A stretch of 64,000 bases of DNA from Azorinus chamasolen. Taxonomy: Eukaryota; Mollusca; Bivalvia; Cardiida; Solecurtidae. Positions 32,078 to 41,110 of this stretch are shown piece by piece. The first letter of the stretch is position 1, and each line of letters starts with the position of its first letter. Where the stretch lies: contig OY755241.1 in assembly GCA_963576725.1 (NCBI GenBank), positions 74,145,001 through 74,209,000 of the forward strand, in the 5' to 3' direction. The position numbers and the translations under genes are program-made. The notes under the pieces were generated by a model, which saw nothing but the letters and a program-made list of their open reading frames with translations, had not been told where the DNA came from and ran no database searches.

Positions 32078-33008
32078 ACTTCTTCATATTGTTAAACTTG
32101 TTTCGAAACGATTTGTATTTCTGCCAATCTGAATGTTTCCCACTTTGTATTGCTATTTGTTTCTGTCTATCTCTCTGTCTAGATTTTCTACGAATATCTG
32201 AATTAAACCATGGCTTATCGTTTGGCCTAATTGTTACATAATTTGTTGGAATACATCTTTTGGCCAGCCTGATAAATTCACACGTAAAACGTTTCGTGGC
32301 AACATCAACTGTATCATGATATAAAAAGGACCAGTCATTTGTTGAAATCAAGTTATTTAGACGATTAAAGTCAGAGCGTTTGTAATTCCAAACTTGCCGT
32401 TTAAATGGAACATTATTAATTATTTCACTTTTGATATAAACATATGTTCCAAAATGATCACTAATGTATTTAGGAGTCTCATGTATACCGGCATTAAGAG
32501 ACATAACATTTGTTGAGACAGCTATTGGATCCAACAGAGTACGTGTAGTATCAGTAATCCGAGTAGCTTCCGTAATTAGATTAGTCATGTTATTAATTTG
32601 AAGAATATCTCTAAACTTATTATTCGAACTATTTAGTTGGTCTTCATTAATATCGCCAACTAGAACTATATTATTAAAAACGTCTAAAGCCTTTTCAATA
32701 AAGATGTTCAATCTGTCCCAGAATTCGACTTTATATACAGGAGGTTTATATATAGTGCATATAGCAAATCGCTGACTGTGATCGTTAATTTCAATGCACA
32801 AGGATTCTGGTAAATATTGTTCTAATTCTAACAAGCGTTTAGGTCTAAGTCTCGAGGATGAGTAAACAAGAAACCCCCCTGAATGTTGTGTACAGTCTTT
32901 TCGAAACATGTAGTCAAACGGGTCAAATCTCAGTGATTCGTCGAGAATATTGGCAGATAAATGTGTGACTGATTGTGCATTTATGCTTTTTGTCTTAATA
33001 TATTCCAT
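32055..33008 (-). CDS. LINE B endonuclease segment, N-truncated
   Basis: DESLRFDPFDYMFRKDCTQH then GGFLVYSS open the fragment; VLVGDINEDQLN and YISDHFGTYVYI are the GDxN and SDH motifs of the AP endonuclease that nicks the target. The first eleven or so codons (from 33008) come from the intron repeat, not the LINE. Confidence 0.85.
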   Translation of the reverse strand: MEYIKTKSINAQSVTHLSANILDESLRFDPFDYMFRKDCTQHSGGFLVYSSSRLRPKRLLELEQYLPESLCIEINDHSQRFAICTIYKPPVYKVEFWDRLNIFIEKALDVFNNIVLVGDINEDQLNSSNNKFRDILQINNMTNLITEATRITDTTRTLLDPIAVSTNVMSLNAGIHETPKYISDHFGTYVYIKSEIINNVPFKRQVWNYKRSDFNRLNNLISTNDWSFLYHDTVDVATKRFTCEFIRLAKRCIPTNYVTIRPNDKPWFNSDIRRKSRQRDRQKQIAIQSGKHSDWQKYKSFRNKFNNMKKFAKVLFF

Positions 33009-33083
33009 GTATGCTAAATTGTAACGTAATTATATACAAAACACAAATGCATCCCACTGGGTCATAGACGTTTTCGTCGTTGT
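32984..33083. repeat. Third copy of the intron repeat
   Basis: CTTTTTGTCTTAATATATTC and the following 60 bases match 29338-29402; the match continues, weaker, through the GTC tract. Confidence 0.8.
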
Positions 33084-33153
33084 CTGATGATTTTCTGCAG
33101 GGTACTGGGATTTTGATATAAAAAACAATTCTAGTTTATTGTATTGTTTGTAG

Positions 33154-33323
33154 ACCAGAAATGCAGCAGGTACCAGGACAACATGGAGATGTAATGTGCG
33201 AACAAAGGCCATCAACTTCCACGCCACTGTTTCTCAGCGCGGTGACCAGTTCATCACAGGAGCCGTCGAGCATACTCACGCACCTTACGTCGGCGGGAAC
33301 TGAAGGCCAGGATATCAAAGCAG
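33154..33323 (+). CDS. Plus MULE relic, exon 3 (FLYWCH finger, damaged)
   Basis: Acceptor TTTGTAG (33153), donor GTACAC (33324). In phase with exon 2 it reads TRNAAGTRTTWRCNVRTKAI then NFHATVSQRGDQFITGAVEH and THAP. Trp, first Cys and His-x-His are present, but the second Cys position is Phe (NFHATV; usually C.ATV). After HTHAP the frame is lost; RRRELKARISKQ follows in another frame. The exon is 170 bases, one short of a multiple of three, consistent with a one-base deletion near 33285-33292. Confidence 0.7.
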
Positions 33324-33454
33324 GTACACGCATGATTTTATACGTACTAAAATTAATCAATTTCTTATTTATGAAAGATAGTAAAAATTCATACGATACG
33401 ATACTATGACACTTCTAAGTCATTTAACTTCAATGGCCATTAAGAAAGTCCGAT

Positions 33455-33535
33455 GGGAACTGAAGGCCAGAATATCAAAGCAAAGACACGCATGATATTA
33501 TGCGTATTGAAAATAAGCAATTTCTTACTCAAGAA
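33455..33535. repeat. Duplicated exon 3 tail in intron
   Basis: GGGAACTGAAGGCCAGAATA then TCAAAGCAAAGACACGCATG repeats 33295-33335, but the splice donor CAG|GT is changed to CAAAGA. Confidence 0.75.
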
Positions 33536-33760
33536 ACTACATGTATGACAATTCTAAATTATTTAACTTTAATTTTCTTTAACAAAGTCAGTTGAAAGAT
33601 GTTTATGTGTCCTCCATTTGTATCGATATTTCGCAACCTGTATAGATACCGAATCGACCGATGTGAATCTATGATGTATCGATATCGTTCCTATTAATGA
33701 CACCTATTTAAAAATCGAATAGTCTCAACAGTATCATGTTTTGTTTCATTTTATTCTCAG

Positions 33761-33940
33761 GTGAAGACTGACGCTAAGGAGAAAGTTTTCCAACCAGCAA
33801 TGAATATCGTCGAGGATGCCTTACTGCATTACGTGAAGAACGACGACTTTGCCATCCCACGGAGTATGCTGTTAAAGCGAGTGACCAACCGTACCCGTGC
33901 CAAACTGCGTCCCGCTGAACCAAGAACATTAGACTTTGAG
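33761..33940 (+). CDS. Plus MULE relic, exon 4
   Basis: Acceptor TTATTCTCAG, donor GTACGG (33941). Reads VKTDAKEKVFQPAMNIVEDA to RPAEPRTLDFE over 60 codons; matches VKSSAKSN...HPAEPRGVDFK of the minus copy, where no intron follows. Confidence 0.8.
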
Positions 33941-33987
33941 GTACGGATTTACATTTATCCAATACCTAATGAATCTTCATGCTCAAA

Positions 33988-34174
33988 ATAGTTGTAATGA
34001 AATATGGAAGGTGGAACATTACAGCCATTTTATAAAGTAAAGAAACATATCTTTCATATACAACTAGCAAACAGAGCAGACCCTGATCAGACGGCTCTTA
34101 TAGGAGCCGTCTGATCTGGGTCTACTCCGTTTGCTAATGCGTGAAAACGCGTTCATGATGAGAGAAAGGGTAAA
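33988..34174. mobile_element. M1 MITE, subtype a, reversed
   Basis: GGAAGGTGGAACATTACAGC body, full hairpin GCAAACAGAGCAGACCCTGA to TCTGGGTCTACTCCGTTTGC, and GAGAGAAAGGGTAAA end. Lies in the intron between exons 4 and 5. Confidence 0.75.
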
Positions 34175-34379
34175 TTAAGCAGTCACTTGGAAAATCACAT
34201 GCATTTGATCTGTATCAAGCACCCAACTGTCAGTAAGCAGCCATGATATTTGTTTGATAAACAGTTATAACCTATAAGATACCTTGTCACAAAATTGTAA
34301 ATGAATTACATGTGATATTTAACATGCACACACTAACATGATTTGCACGATAATCAAACGTTTCCTATTTATCTCACAG

Positions 34380-34523
34380 GTAGACAAAGAGTTCCTGCAA
34401 CTTGGCGAGTTCATCGTGGCCGACGTCAGAGTGGACGAACAACGACATTTCATCTTTGCGATGCCACATCAACTTAGCCTTCTGCAGAGAGCAAAGAGAT
34501 GGTATATGGATGTCACCTTTAAG
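34380..34523 (+). CDS. Plus MULE relic, exon 5 (first catalytic Asp)
   Basis: Acceptor ATCTCACAG, donor GTTTGT (34524). Reads VDKEFLQLGEFIVADVRVDE to LLQRAKRWYMDVTFK over 48 codons. The Asp in WYMDVTF is the first acidic residue of the DDE set (usual motif D-A/G-T-F; here Val after Asp). Confidence 0.8.
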
Positions 34524-34559
34524 GTTTGTAACGATGCAATAATTTCAATTGCGTATTAG

Positions 34560-35054
34560 ATAGTTGACTAATGTAATCAAATGTATGGTGTCACGATCGC
34601 GACTCACTCTCTTAGCGCTTTTCGAGACAAACGATATTAGTAAAGGGCGCTATTAGCGAAATTAAAAGGGCGCTATTCAACACATGCGATGTTATAGATT
34701 ATCGATATTTAGCGTATGTCTGTTTGGATACCCTCGGTCCGGTGTTGATGCATTTGCGTATTCGTTTATTAACGTTATTGTAATATTCTCCTTTGAAATG
34801 CTCATTACAGATGTTACTGTGTAATTGTGTTTTATTTGGCCGGTGTTGGCAGAGCCTTTCAAGTATAGTTGACTAATATAATCAAATGTACGGTGTCCCG
34901 ATCGCGACTCACTCTCTTAGCGCTTGTCGAAACAAACGATATTAGTAAATGGCGCTATTAGCGAAGTTAAAAGGGCGCTATTAGCGCTATTCAACACATG
35001 CGATGTTACAATACAGATGTTACTGTGTATTTATGTTATATTTTCATTTGACAG
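34560..35054. repeat. Intron tandem duplication with a decoy exon start
   Basis: About 250 bases (TAGTTGACTAAT, CGCGACTCACTCTCTTAGCG, GGGCGCTATT) occur at 34560-34705 and 34868-35010. The first copy is followed by GGTGTTGGCAGAGCCTTTCA at 34852-34871, a copy of the start of exon 6, but with the acceptor CAG changed to CCG. Confidence 0.8.
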
Positions 35055-35262
35055 GTGTTGGCAGAGCCGTTCAAGTCTCCACCTGGCCAACTGATGAGCA
35101 TACACGCCTTCGTGACCCAGGATGGCAACGCCAAGCAGTTCCCGTTGGCCTTCTGTCTCATGTCCAGGAAGACGATTCCAGACTACGTGAAGGTCTTAAC
35201 AGAGCTCAAGACCAAGCTGGGGGATGTTACAGTAGAGGAGTTTGTGTTGGATTGCGAGAAAG
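35055..35262 (+). CDS. Plus MULE relic, exon 6 (second catalytic Asp)
   Basis: Acceptor TTTGACAG, donor GTGTGT (35263). Reads VLAEPFKSPPGQLMSIHAFV then TQDGNAKQFPLAFCLMSRKT and TVEEFVLDCEK. The strand IHAF..GNAKQFPLAFCLMSRK is characteristic of MULE cores. Asp at 35250-35252 is the second catalytic acid. Confidence 0.85.
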
Positions 35263-35576
35263 GTGTGTATAATTACTACCTGTAGTACTTTAGCAAATAA
35301 ACCTTCAGTCTGATCATGCTCTAATTAGTTTGCCTGATTTTATGAATACCGATTTTATATCTAACGCCAAGCGCAATATTCAAAACAGCGTATATTGAAC
35401 ATGTTTGGAGTCATGGCAATTTGACAAACATTGATAATTGCACCGGGTGTTATCGACGATGAATAGCCCTGAATATCTGCACTGTTTATCATTCAGCACA
35501 GCGTATATTGTACATGTTTGGCATCATGACAATTTGACATTATTGTTATTATACACCTGTTCTTTTTATATTGAAG

Positions 35577-35905
35577 CTGCCTGGACTGCTATCCGGTGTG
35601 TGTTCCCCGAAGTTTACATAAAAGGTTGCGTGCACTGTGGAGGAAAATCCAGGAAGAGGGCCTAGGCACTACATACCGGAAGAGAGAACCAACACACGAG
35701 TACCTCCCTTCTCTGATGGCGCTCCCCTTCTTGCCCGCAGCACATGTCAGGCCAACGTTAGAAGACCTGAAGATGAGAGCGAACACGGGTCCATTGAGGG
35801 AGATTGTAAGCTACATCAGCAGACAGTGGATTGAGAGCCGAGTCTTCGACATCCCTTCCTGGTCCGTCTTCCGGCAGAGTGTTCGCACGAACAACGATGT
35901 AGAAG
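35577..35905 (+). CDS. Plus MULE relic, exon 7 (third catalytic Glu, frameshift)
   Basis: Acceptor ATTGAAG, donor GTACGT (35906). Reads AAWTAIRCVFPEVYIKGC, then after a shift near 35630 RALWRKIQEEGLGTTYRKRE, PEYLP-like EYLPSLMALPFLPAAHVRPT and SVRTNNDVEG. Compared with the family, a block holding x-F-H-x-x-Q after GC is missing, so a deletion of about 16-19 bases both removes the His of C-x-x-H and shifts the frame. Confidence 0.8.
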
Positions 35906-36258
35906 GTACGTCTAAACACGAGTCTAATGTTATACAGTTTATGCCAGTAATAAGCTGGGAGTAAACGGCATTTTCTGACTTCCGAAATTTCAATAATATG
36001 TATACCAAATTAAAGGCGAAATAAAAATTGCATTACGCCCTCATTATATTAATACTTCATAAATTCTTTATTGGTTATACATGTAGTTTATATCTTTATT
36101 ACATTGCTTATGTATGGATCGCCGGTGCGTCATGCCAAATGCGATTTGCGAAATGCAAAAGACGAAATGCTTACAGTTATGAGATAGTTATGCACAAATA
36201 CGTCTCCTTTTTTGTCGAAAATAAATATTTTTTTTTATTTAACATTCTTTTATTTCAG

Positions 36259-36509
36259 GATGGCACCATCGTCTGAACCGGAAGGCAGGGATGTCAGGAC
36301 TTGGCTTTTACCGTCTGGCCCCACTCCTGCGGAGAGAAGCCGAGTTGGTGGAGATTGCTGTCCGTGGAGGTGACCTGTGTCGGGACAGGAGAGGAGCTGC
36401 CACCCGCCTGGACAGCGAGCTGGATCAGCTGTGGCAGCGGTACATGGATAAGGAGATTTCAACGACTCACTTGCTCCGTAGGTGTGGGGAAATCTACAGT
36501 GTGCGATGA
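36259..36509 (+). CDS. Plus MULE relic, terminal exon
   Basis: Acceptor TTTATTTCAG; open to TGA at 36507-36509. Reads (E)GWHHRLNRKAGMSGLGFYRL, then APLLRREAELVEIAVRGGDL and a tail ending CGEIYSVR. WH-RLN after the catalytic Glu is a family hallmark. This exon is intact. Confidence 0.85.
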
Positions 36510-36524
36510 AGACTAGAAATATAA

Positions 36525-36655
36525 TACAGTAAACCCCCTCTAAACCGGAAGTTAGATTTGGTATAAATATCAGTCTTTGAGACAGGTGGCAGCTTAAATT
36601 CTAAAATTCTAAATTCTTCCCCAATATATTTCCGGTTTTGAGGGGTTTTACTGTA
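36525..36655. mobile_element. M3-type MITE next to the MULE stop codon
   Basis: TA-flanked, CAGTAAACCCCCTCTAAACC start and inverted GGTTTTGAGGGGTTTTACTG end; begins 16 bases after the stop codon of the plus relic. Confidence 0.75.
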
Positions 36656-36691
36656 TATGATGACTGTTGTTTTGTATGCGTTGATACAGTA

Positions 36692-36887
36692 TTAACCCTT
36701 TCAGTGCCATAATTTTCGTCAGCTAGACATATTTTCGTGTGCTTCACGTTTTAGAATGACATTTGTTCATTTATGTATAGAAAGATGAACAGGGTGTCAA
36801 ACAGTTCGGATCGTGATGAGACGCCGAGTTACTAGGCGTCTCATCTGGATCCGAACTATTTGCATATGATATAACTGAAAGGGTTAA
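36692..36887. mobile_element. M1 MITE, subtype c
   Basis: TTAACCCTTTCAGTGCC start, CTGAAAGGGTTAA end. The hairpin is a different word set: CAAACAGTTCGGATCGTGAT, GAGACGCC / GGCGTCTC, ATCTGGATCCGAACTATTTG. Confidence 0.75.
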
Positions 36888-37020
36888 GTTTGAGATGTTT
36901 TTGTTATACTTTTTACATGTGTTTGTTTTGTATTGTTTAGATCTATTTGTTTTTGCGACTCGTTCAGGTTGTTAATTGACAAAGTTTTTCCTTACATATT
37001 AATGTACATATGTATATACG

Positions 37021-37250
37021 TTAACCCTTTACTCCATGAATATTCATGCATGAAATGAAGACATCATGAATATTAATGAGTTGAATTCTCAACTGACATC
37101 TTAAACACATATATTTTTGGCATTGGAAGAAACTTAAGAATCACTTTTATATTATACCATAGCAAAAAAATGCAGACCCTGATCAGACGGATCAGATAGG
37201 AGCCGTCTGATCTGGGTCAACTCTGTTTGCAAAAGCGTAGAAAAGCTCCC
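37021..37250. mobile_element. M1 MITE, subtype b, right end lost
   Basis: TTAACCCTTTACTCCATGAA start, hairpin with GCAGACCCTGATCAGACGG and CCGTCTGATCTGGGTC, then AAAGCGTAGAAAAG; terminal TTAA not found. Confidence 0.65.
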
Positions 37251-37577
37251 AATAGCTTATAGTATTGACTATTTATACTGTTAAATTGCACTGTACTTAA
37301 TTTCTGTGTCACTTAGTGTTTTTACATTAAATGATTTTATTAACGTCGTCGTTTAGTTTTCTGTATTTTCATAGAGGCGGCACTTGAAACGGAAACGCTG
37401 TGGGATTTCTAATCATAAGACATTTCAAACAGTGTAGACCTATATCACCGTTAACTTCACAATATTTCGACATGCCATGAACTATGAGTCTACACCCGTT
37501 GTAAAACCTTATGGGTAGACATTCCGTAGCGGGGATCTATTTATCCAATGAATAAAAAAGCCAACTTAGTTTTTAAT
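37251..37577. other. Unassigned region
   Basis: No gene or repeat recognised. Confidence 0.3.
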
Positions 37578-37686
37578 TACAGTAAAGCCTCCCTATAACG
37601 GCCACTAAATTATGTTAATTAGCTGGTATTTATGACACTAAATAATTGATGTCATTTAGTGGCCGTTATAGAGAGGTTTTACTGTA
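37578..37686. mobile_element. M3 MITE, short
   Basis: TA-flanked; CAGTAAAGCCTCCCTATAAC and inverted GTTATAGAGAGGTTTTACTG ends, with GGCCACTAAAT / ATTTAGTGGCC next to them. A near-minimal copy of the 13234-13442 family. Confidence 0.8.
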
Positions 37687-39541
37687 CAGTGAACAAGTAA
37701 AGACCGGAGCTGCCTAAAAATGCGCAAAACAATAAATACATGTTCACATCAAGATTAAAATATTCTTCATAGCAAAAGCATCTATAAGTTCAGCAGATTG
37801 TATGAGCAAATTACCTTTATAAAAACTATGGTCCGATTTGACCCGGTCCGATTTGGGGGAGCAAAACAAGCATATGTTTTGATTAAATAAATAAATGAAA
37901 AAAAAAAAGAAATTTATAAGACTGTACGGGTAGATCACATTATAAACAAGAAATATCTTTTAAAAAGATATTCAGCGGCATTCAAATATTGGCACAATGT
38001 ACATGGCACAATGTACAAAACAATCTCTGCAATATTTATTTCAATGTTTGGAGATTCTACTAGTACAGAGAACTAGATCTATGAAGGGTTGCATGTTATT
38101 ATACTAGCAGAGAAGCATGCAATGAAAATGAATTGGAGTAGAAGCATTTATTGAAATATTTCAAGTTGCTTTTATAGGAAATCACTTTTAAAATGTACGA
38201 CGTCAAAGTAATGTTTTAAAACTATCTCAAGTTAGTTCTTTAGTTTACCTTTTATAAATGTACATGAAAGCGCTTATATTTGTATTGATATGAAGATCAG
38301 AAATTGAATGCACTTTAAAGCATAAAGTTTTTGTTTGTGCAGAGTCTGTAATTCCATAAAGAACTGTATTTATTTAGCCTAGGTCAACGCTTTCATCGAC
38401 TTGTGTGCATCATCATTAATGACATCATTAACTGAATCTACATGTATTTTTAAAACAATATAACCTACTCTATGAGCCCAAGCCCCATGTGATAGAGCCA
38501 TAGTAATAGCCTTCAGTAAGTAGCTTTATATCAAAGAGAGCCAACAACCAGAGTCTCGGTGCTTTGGTCGGGGATAGTAATTAATACTATTAATACCACT
38601 ACTCTAATATACTAAACAACCCTTCTTCTTTATTTCCTATAGCACTGCCTGTGAATTATGGTGGTTTCGGCAAACTACCTGTTCGTCAAAGTGGACTTAT
38701 GATCAAATGTTGTATTAATTGATAGCAAAATGATAGTAAAGGTTTGAAAGTTTAATAGTGGTTTCGACAAACTGGTAATATTGCTCAGCAACCATTACCA
38801 TGAGGTGATAAATATCAGTACATCAGTACTTTGATTTTATGGGAATTTCCAGGTCTTAAAATCTATTTTAAGAACAGAACTTTCGACAGTCGACAGTCTT
38901 CGGTCCTATGCTAAATATCTGCGTAAATAATTACTTTCTGTACTATATGGCGTTTTGACTGGACTCTAAGAAGTTATAGAACATGTCTGTGTAACATGGT
39001 GCCTTACATGTGTTGTGATTATGTTAATTATTGCATTGAATTCAATTTGCGAGGCCGAAGCAGCTAATTATCATAAAACATGGTGTTTGAAATAACTGCA
39101 ATATCGTAATAATTACCCCAGGAAATTCGACACGTTAGTAGACTGTATATCAGAATTTTACATAGTTTCGGAATGTGTAGAGGCATATAAAAAGGTTGTA
39201 TTCCAGTCAAGGTATTCACTAATGAAAATACAGTTTACTACTAGGTCATATGCAAATTACAATGTAACAGTTTCTCATTGGTGGAAAACTAGAACAAAAG
39301 TGAAAATAGACAGCTAGCCGCTGAAAAAAAGGTCCGATTTGACCCGGTCCGATTTGGTTTTGGTCCGATATGACCCGTTACCGTTTGCAAAGGTCTTGTA
39401 TATTCGGTTCCAGTCCATTAGGAGTTTAACCCTTTAATCTCCTTTAATATGGTGTGTCTATCTGGGTATACTGAGCTGGCAGAAATAGTGCATATGAAAT
39501 CAAAACACCGCACACTTTGTTATATTTTATCTATTCTCCAA
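37687..39541. other. Largely unassigned region with a distant direct repeat
   Basis: No convincing gene. A 27-base word starting GGTCCGATTTGACCC occurs at 37830-37856 and 39331-39357, with a shorter variant at 39362. A possible plus-strand last exon after TTTCCTATAG at 38632-38641 (LPVNYGGFGKLPVRQSG) is too short to call. Confidence 0.35.
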
Positions 39542-39577
39542 TACAGTAAAACCTCGATAATTCGAATGTCAGTATTG

Positions 39578-39772
39578 ACTATTTTCGACCCTCCTCGTAG
39601 ACTTTGTCAGAGCTCACCTCTTTGAATAAATCTACCGGAAAGGAGCATTTACTAGAGAAATGGAAACATTTAGAATTGTGTAGTTTTGAAACCATGGGAG
39701 GAAATGCTCTATCAATCACAATAGTTTCATAAACTGACTTTTACAATGGTGTCAACATGCGTCAGCAGGAGG
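39578..39772. mobile_element. M2 MITE, worn
   Basis: CTTTGAATAAATCTACCGG, GAAACCATGGGAGGAAATGC and TCAATCACAATAGTTTC; terminal TTAA words are lost. Confidence 0.6.
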
Positions 39773-39867
39773 GTATGAGCCAATGCAAGGTGTTTCTACT
39801 ACAGAGGGAGCTTTCTGCATGACTTTTACCCTGTTATAAGTTAATATCTGTCTTACAAGATCGATAA

Positions 39868-40228
39868 TACAGTGCTCCCTCCCTACAACGGCCCTCTCAA
39901 TAACGATTCCCTCCTTACAACAACGCATGTCACTGTTTCCGAAACAACAAGACTCCAGAAACAACTTTTTTCCATCGTATTTTCTTTATGCCTCCATCAA
40001 ATCCTATGTTGTGACCACTCTTTAGAATCGTCACAAAGTGACGATTCTAAAGAGTGGTCACAACATAGGGTTTGATAGTGGCATAACGGATTTAGTTCTC
40101 GAAATACACATTATCTAGGGATCTGCAAACAAGCTAGTTTGATTTTCCCTCCCTATAACAACTCCCTCTGAACAACGCATACAATCTTCGTATCCCAAAG
40201 GGTGTCGTTGTAGAGAGGTAGCACTGTA
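39868..40228. mobile_element. M3-type MITE with 30-bp perfect hairpin
   Basis: TA-flanked; CAGTGCTCCCTCCCTACAAC start and inverted TTGTAGAGAGGTAGCACTG end. At 40004-40068, TATGTTGTGACCACTCTTTA..GTCAC is exactly mirrored around AAA. Confidence 0.8.
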
Positions 40229-40330
40229 ATTCGTTTTTGAGTATTCGAATAATCGATAATGATACGTATTTGAGTATTCGAATAACCCTGGTTTTACATT
40301 AGTTCAAAAACTACAATAACAAAGTAGTAT

Positions 40331-40499
40331 TTAACCCTTATCCCACTGTAAATTGATGCAATTCCGAATATTTTTTATAAATGTCGACCAAGTTTCAAAC
40401 AACTTGGATCTACATGTAGATGAGACTATATTCGTCATCTCATCTGGATCCAAGTTGTTTGCATAATATTATACGAATAAGATCGCGTATAACCGTTAA
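40331..40499. mobile_element. M1 MITE, subtype c, worn
   Basis: TTAACCCTTATCCCAC start; AACAACTTGGATCTACATG and CATCTGGATCCAAGTTGTTT arms; right end AACCGTTAA. Confidence 0.6.
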
Positions 40500-40739
40500 T
40501 AATATATTCTGAAAGTGGGTGATCCTTCGAAATCAAAAGTTGCAATGCCAAAAGAGGAAATTGCAGACTCGGTTTTATGAGGGTTTCGGCTTTGCCGAAA
40601 TCCTTATAAAATGGATTGCGACTCAAACTTTCACGGAAAACTCTATTGCACGAGGTCTACCTAGCGGCAATCCCCCTAAGAGAATACGCGCATGTGCAGT
40701 GCTTGGCTTACAATGCGGTTCCGGAATCTTACAAAATAT

Positions 40740-40872
40740 TTACAATGAAATGCGGAAGGTGGATCCATAAGCAAACAGAGCAGACTCTGATCCTATGGGA
40801 GTTGTCTTATCTGGGTCTAATCTGTTTGCAGATGCATGACAACAAGTTTATATGAGGGTAATTAAGGGTTAA
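40740..40872. mobile_element. M1 MITE, subtype a, truncated
   Basis: GGAAGGTGGATCCATAAGC, hairpin with GCAGACTCTGATCCTATGGG, end ATGAGGGTAATTAAGGGTTAA. Confidence 0.6.
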
Positions 40873-41021
40873 ATGGACTTCTGTTCTTCCCATCAGAAAC
40901 TACAGTATAAAGGTTATAGCAGCACTGGTGATCACTAATGCAGGGCAACTGTCACATCATGCTAAAATCTCTCGAGGTCATACGCTTAAATCTTTGCACG
41001 CTAGCGGCGAAACTGTGATTA

Positions 41022-41110
41022 CCTATGCAAACAGTTTGGATCCAGATGAGATGCCACAATTCTGCCTCTCATCAGGATCCAAACTGTTTGTCATCTTGAC
41101 CATATTTTTG
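41022..41110. mobile_element. M1 subtype c hairpin only
   Basis: GCAAACAGTTTGGATCCAGA and TCAGGATCCAAACTGTTTG arms around GAGATGCC..GCCTCTC. Confidence 0.55.

Larger units (their letters stand above)
29518..32977 (-). mobile_element. LINE B, 5'-truncated, in intron of plus MULE relic
   Basis: Read leftward it has an AP-type endonuclease segment, a linker, a reverse transcriptase and a Cys-rich C-terminus, like the jockey/CR1 group. The first endonuclease strands are missing. Two frameshifts, near 32068 (in an A run) and near 31890, separate the pieces. The 3' end has AATAAAATATGATTAAAC near 29521-29545. It lies between the second and third copies of the intron repeat, antisense to the host gene. 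Confidence 0.85.
28457..36509 (+). pseudogene. FLYWCH zinc finger + MULE transposase relic, plus copy
   Basis: Eight exons with good splice signals, in phase except for two frameshifts: 28457-28599, 28969-29101, 33154-33323 (FLYWCH), 33761-33940, 34380-34523, 35055-35262, 35577-35905, 36259-36509. The acidic catalytic positions are all present: Asp 34509-34511 (WYMDVTF), Asp 35250-35252 (VLDCEKAAW), Glu 35902-35904 (NNDVEGWH). The frameshifts lie in the finger exon and the exon with the C-x-x-H motif. Known MULE proteins use this D-D-E set to move DNA. Many introns are unusual for an active transposon and point either to a host-adopted gene now decaying or to misassembled single bases. The intron between exons 2 and 3 holds a LINE on the opposite strand. 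Possible earlier exons are at 14853, 15564 and 20638. Confidence 0.8.
39542..40300. mobile_element. M3-type element with AATTCGAAT ends, holding two others
   Basis: Starts TACAGTAAAACCTCGATAAT and ends TTCGAATAACCCTGGTTTTAC. An M2 copy (39578-39772) and another TA element (39868-40228) lie inside it. Confidence 0.55.

Noticed and set aside
29338..33044. The ~63-base word on both sides of LINE B as a target-site duplication
   Set aside because: The left copy lies about 115 bases away from the LINE 3' end and belongs to a repeat that is already present twice before the LINE.
38642..38719. Possible plus-strand last exon LPVNYGGFGKLPVRQSG
   Set aside because: One acceptor-like site only, low length, no upstream exon.
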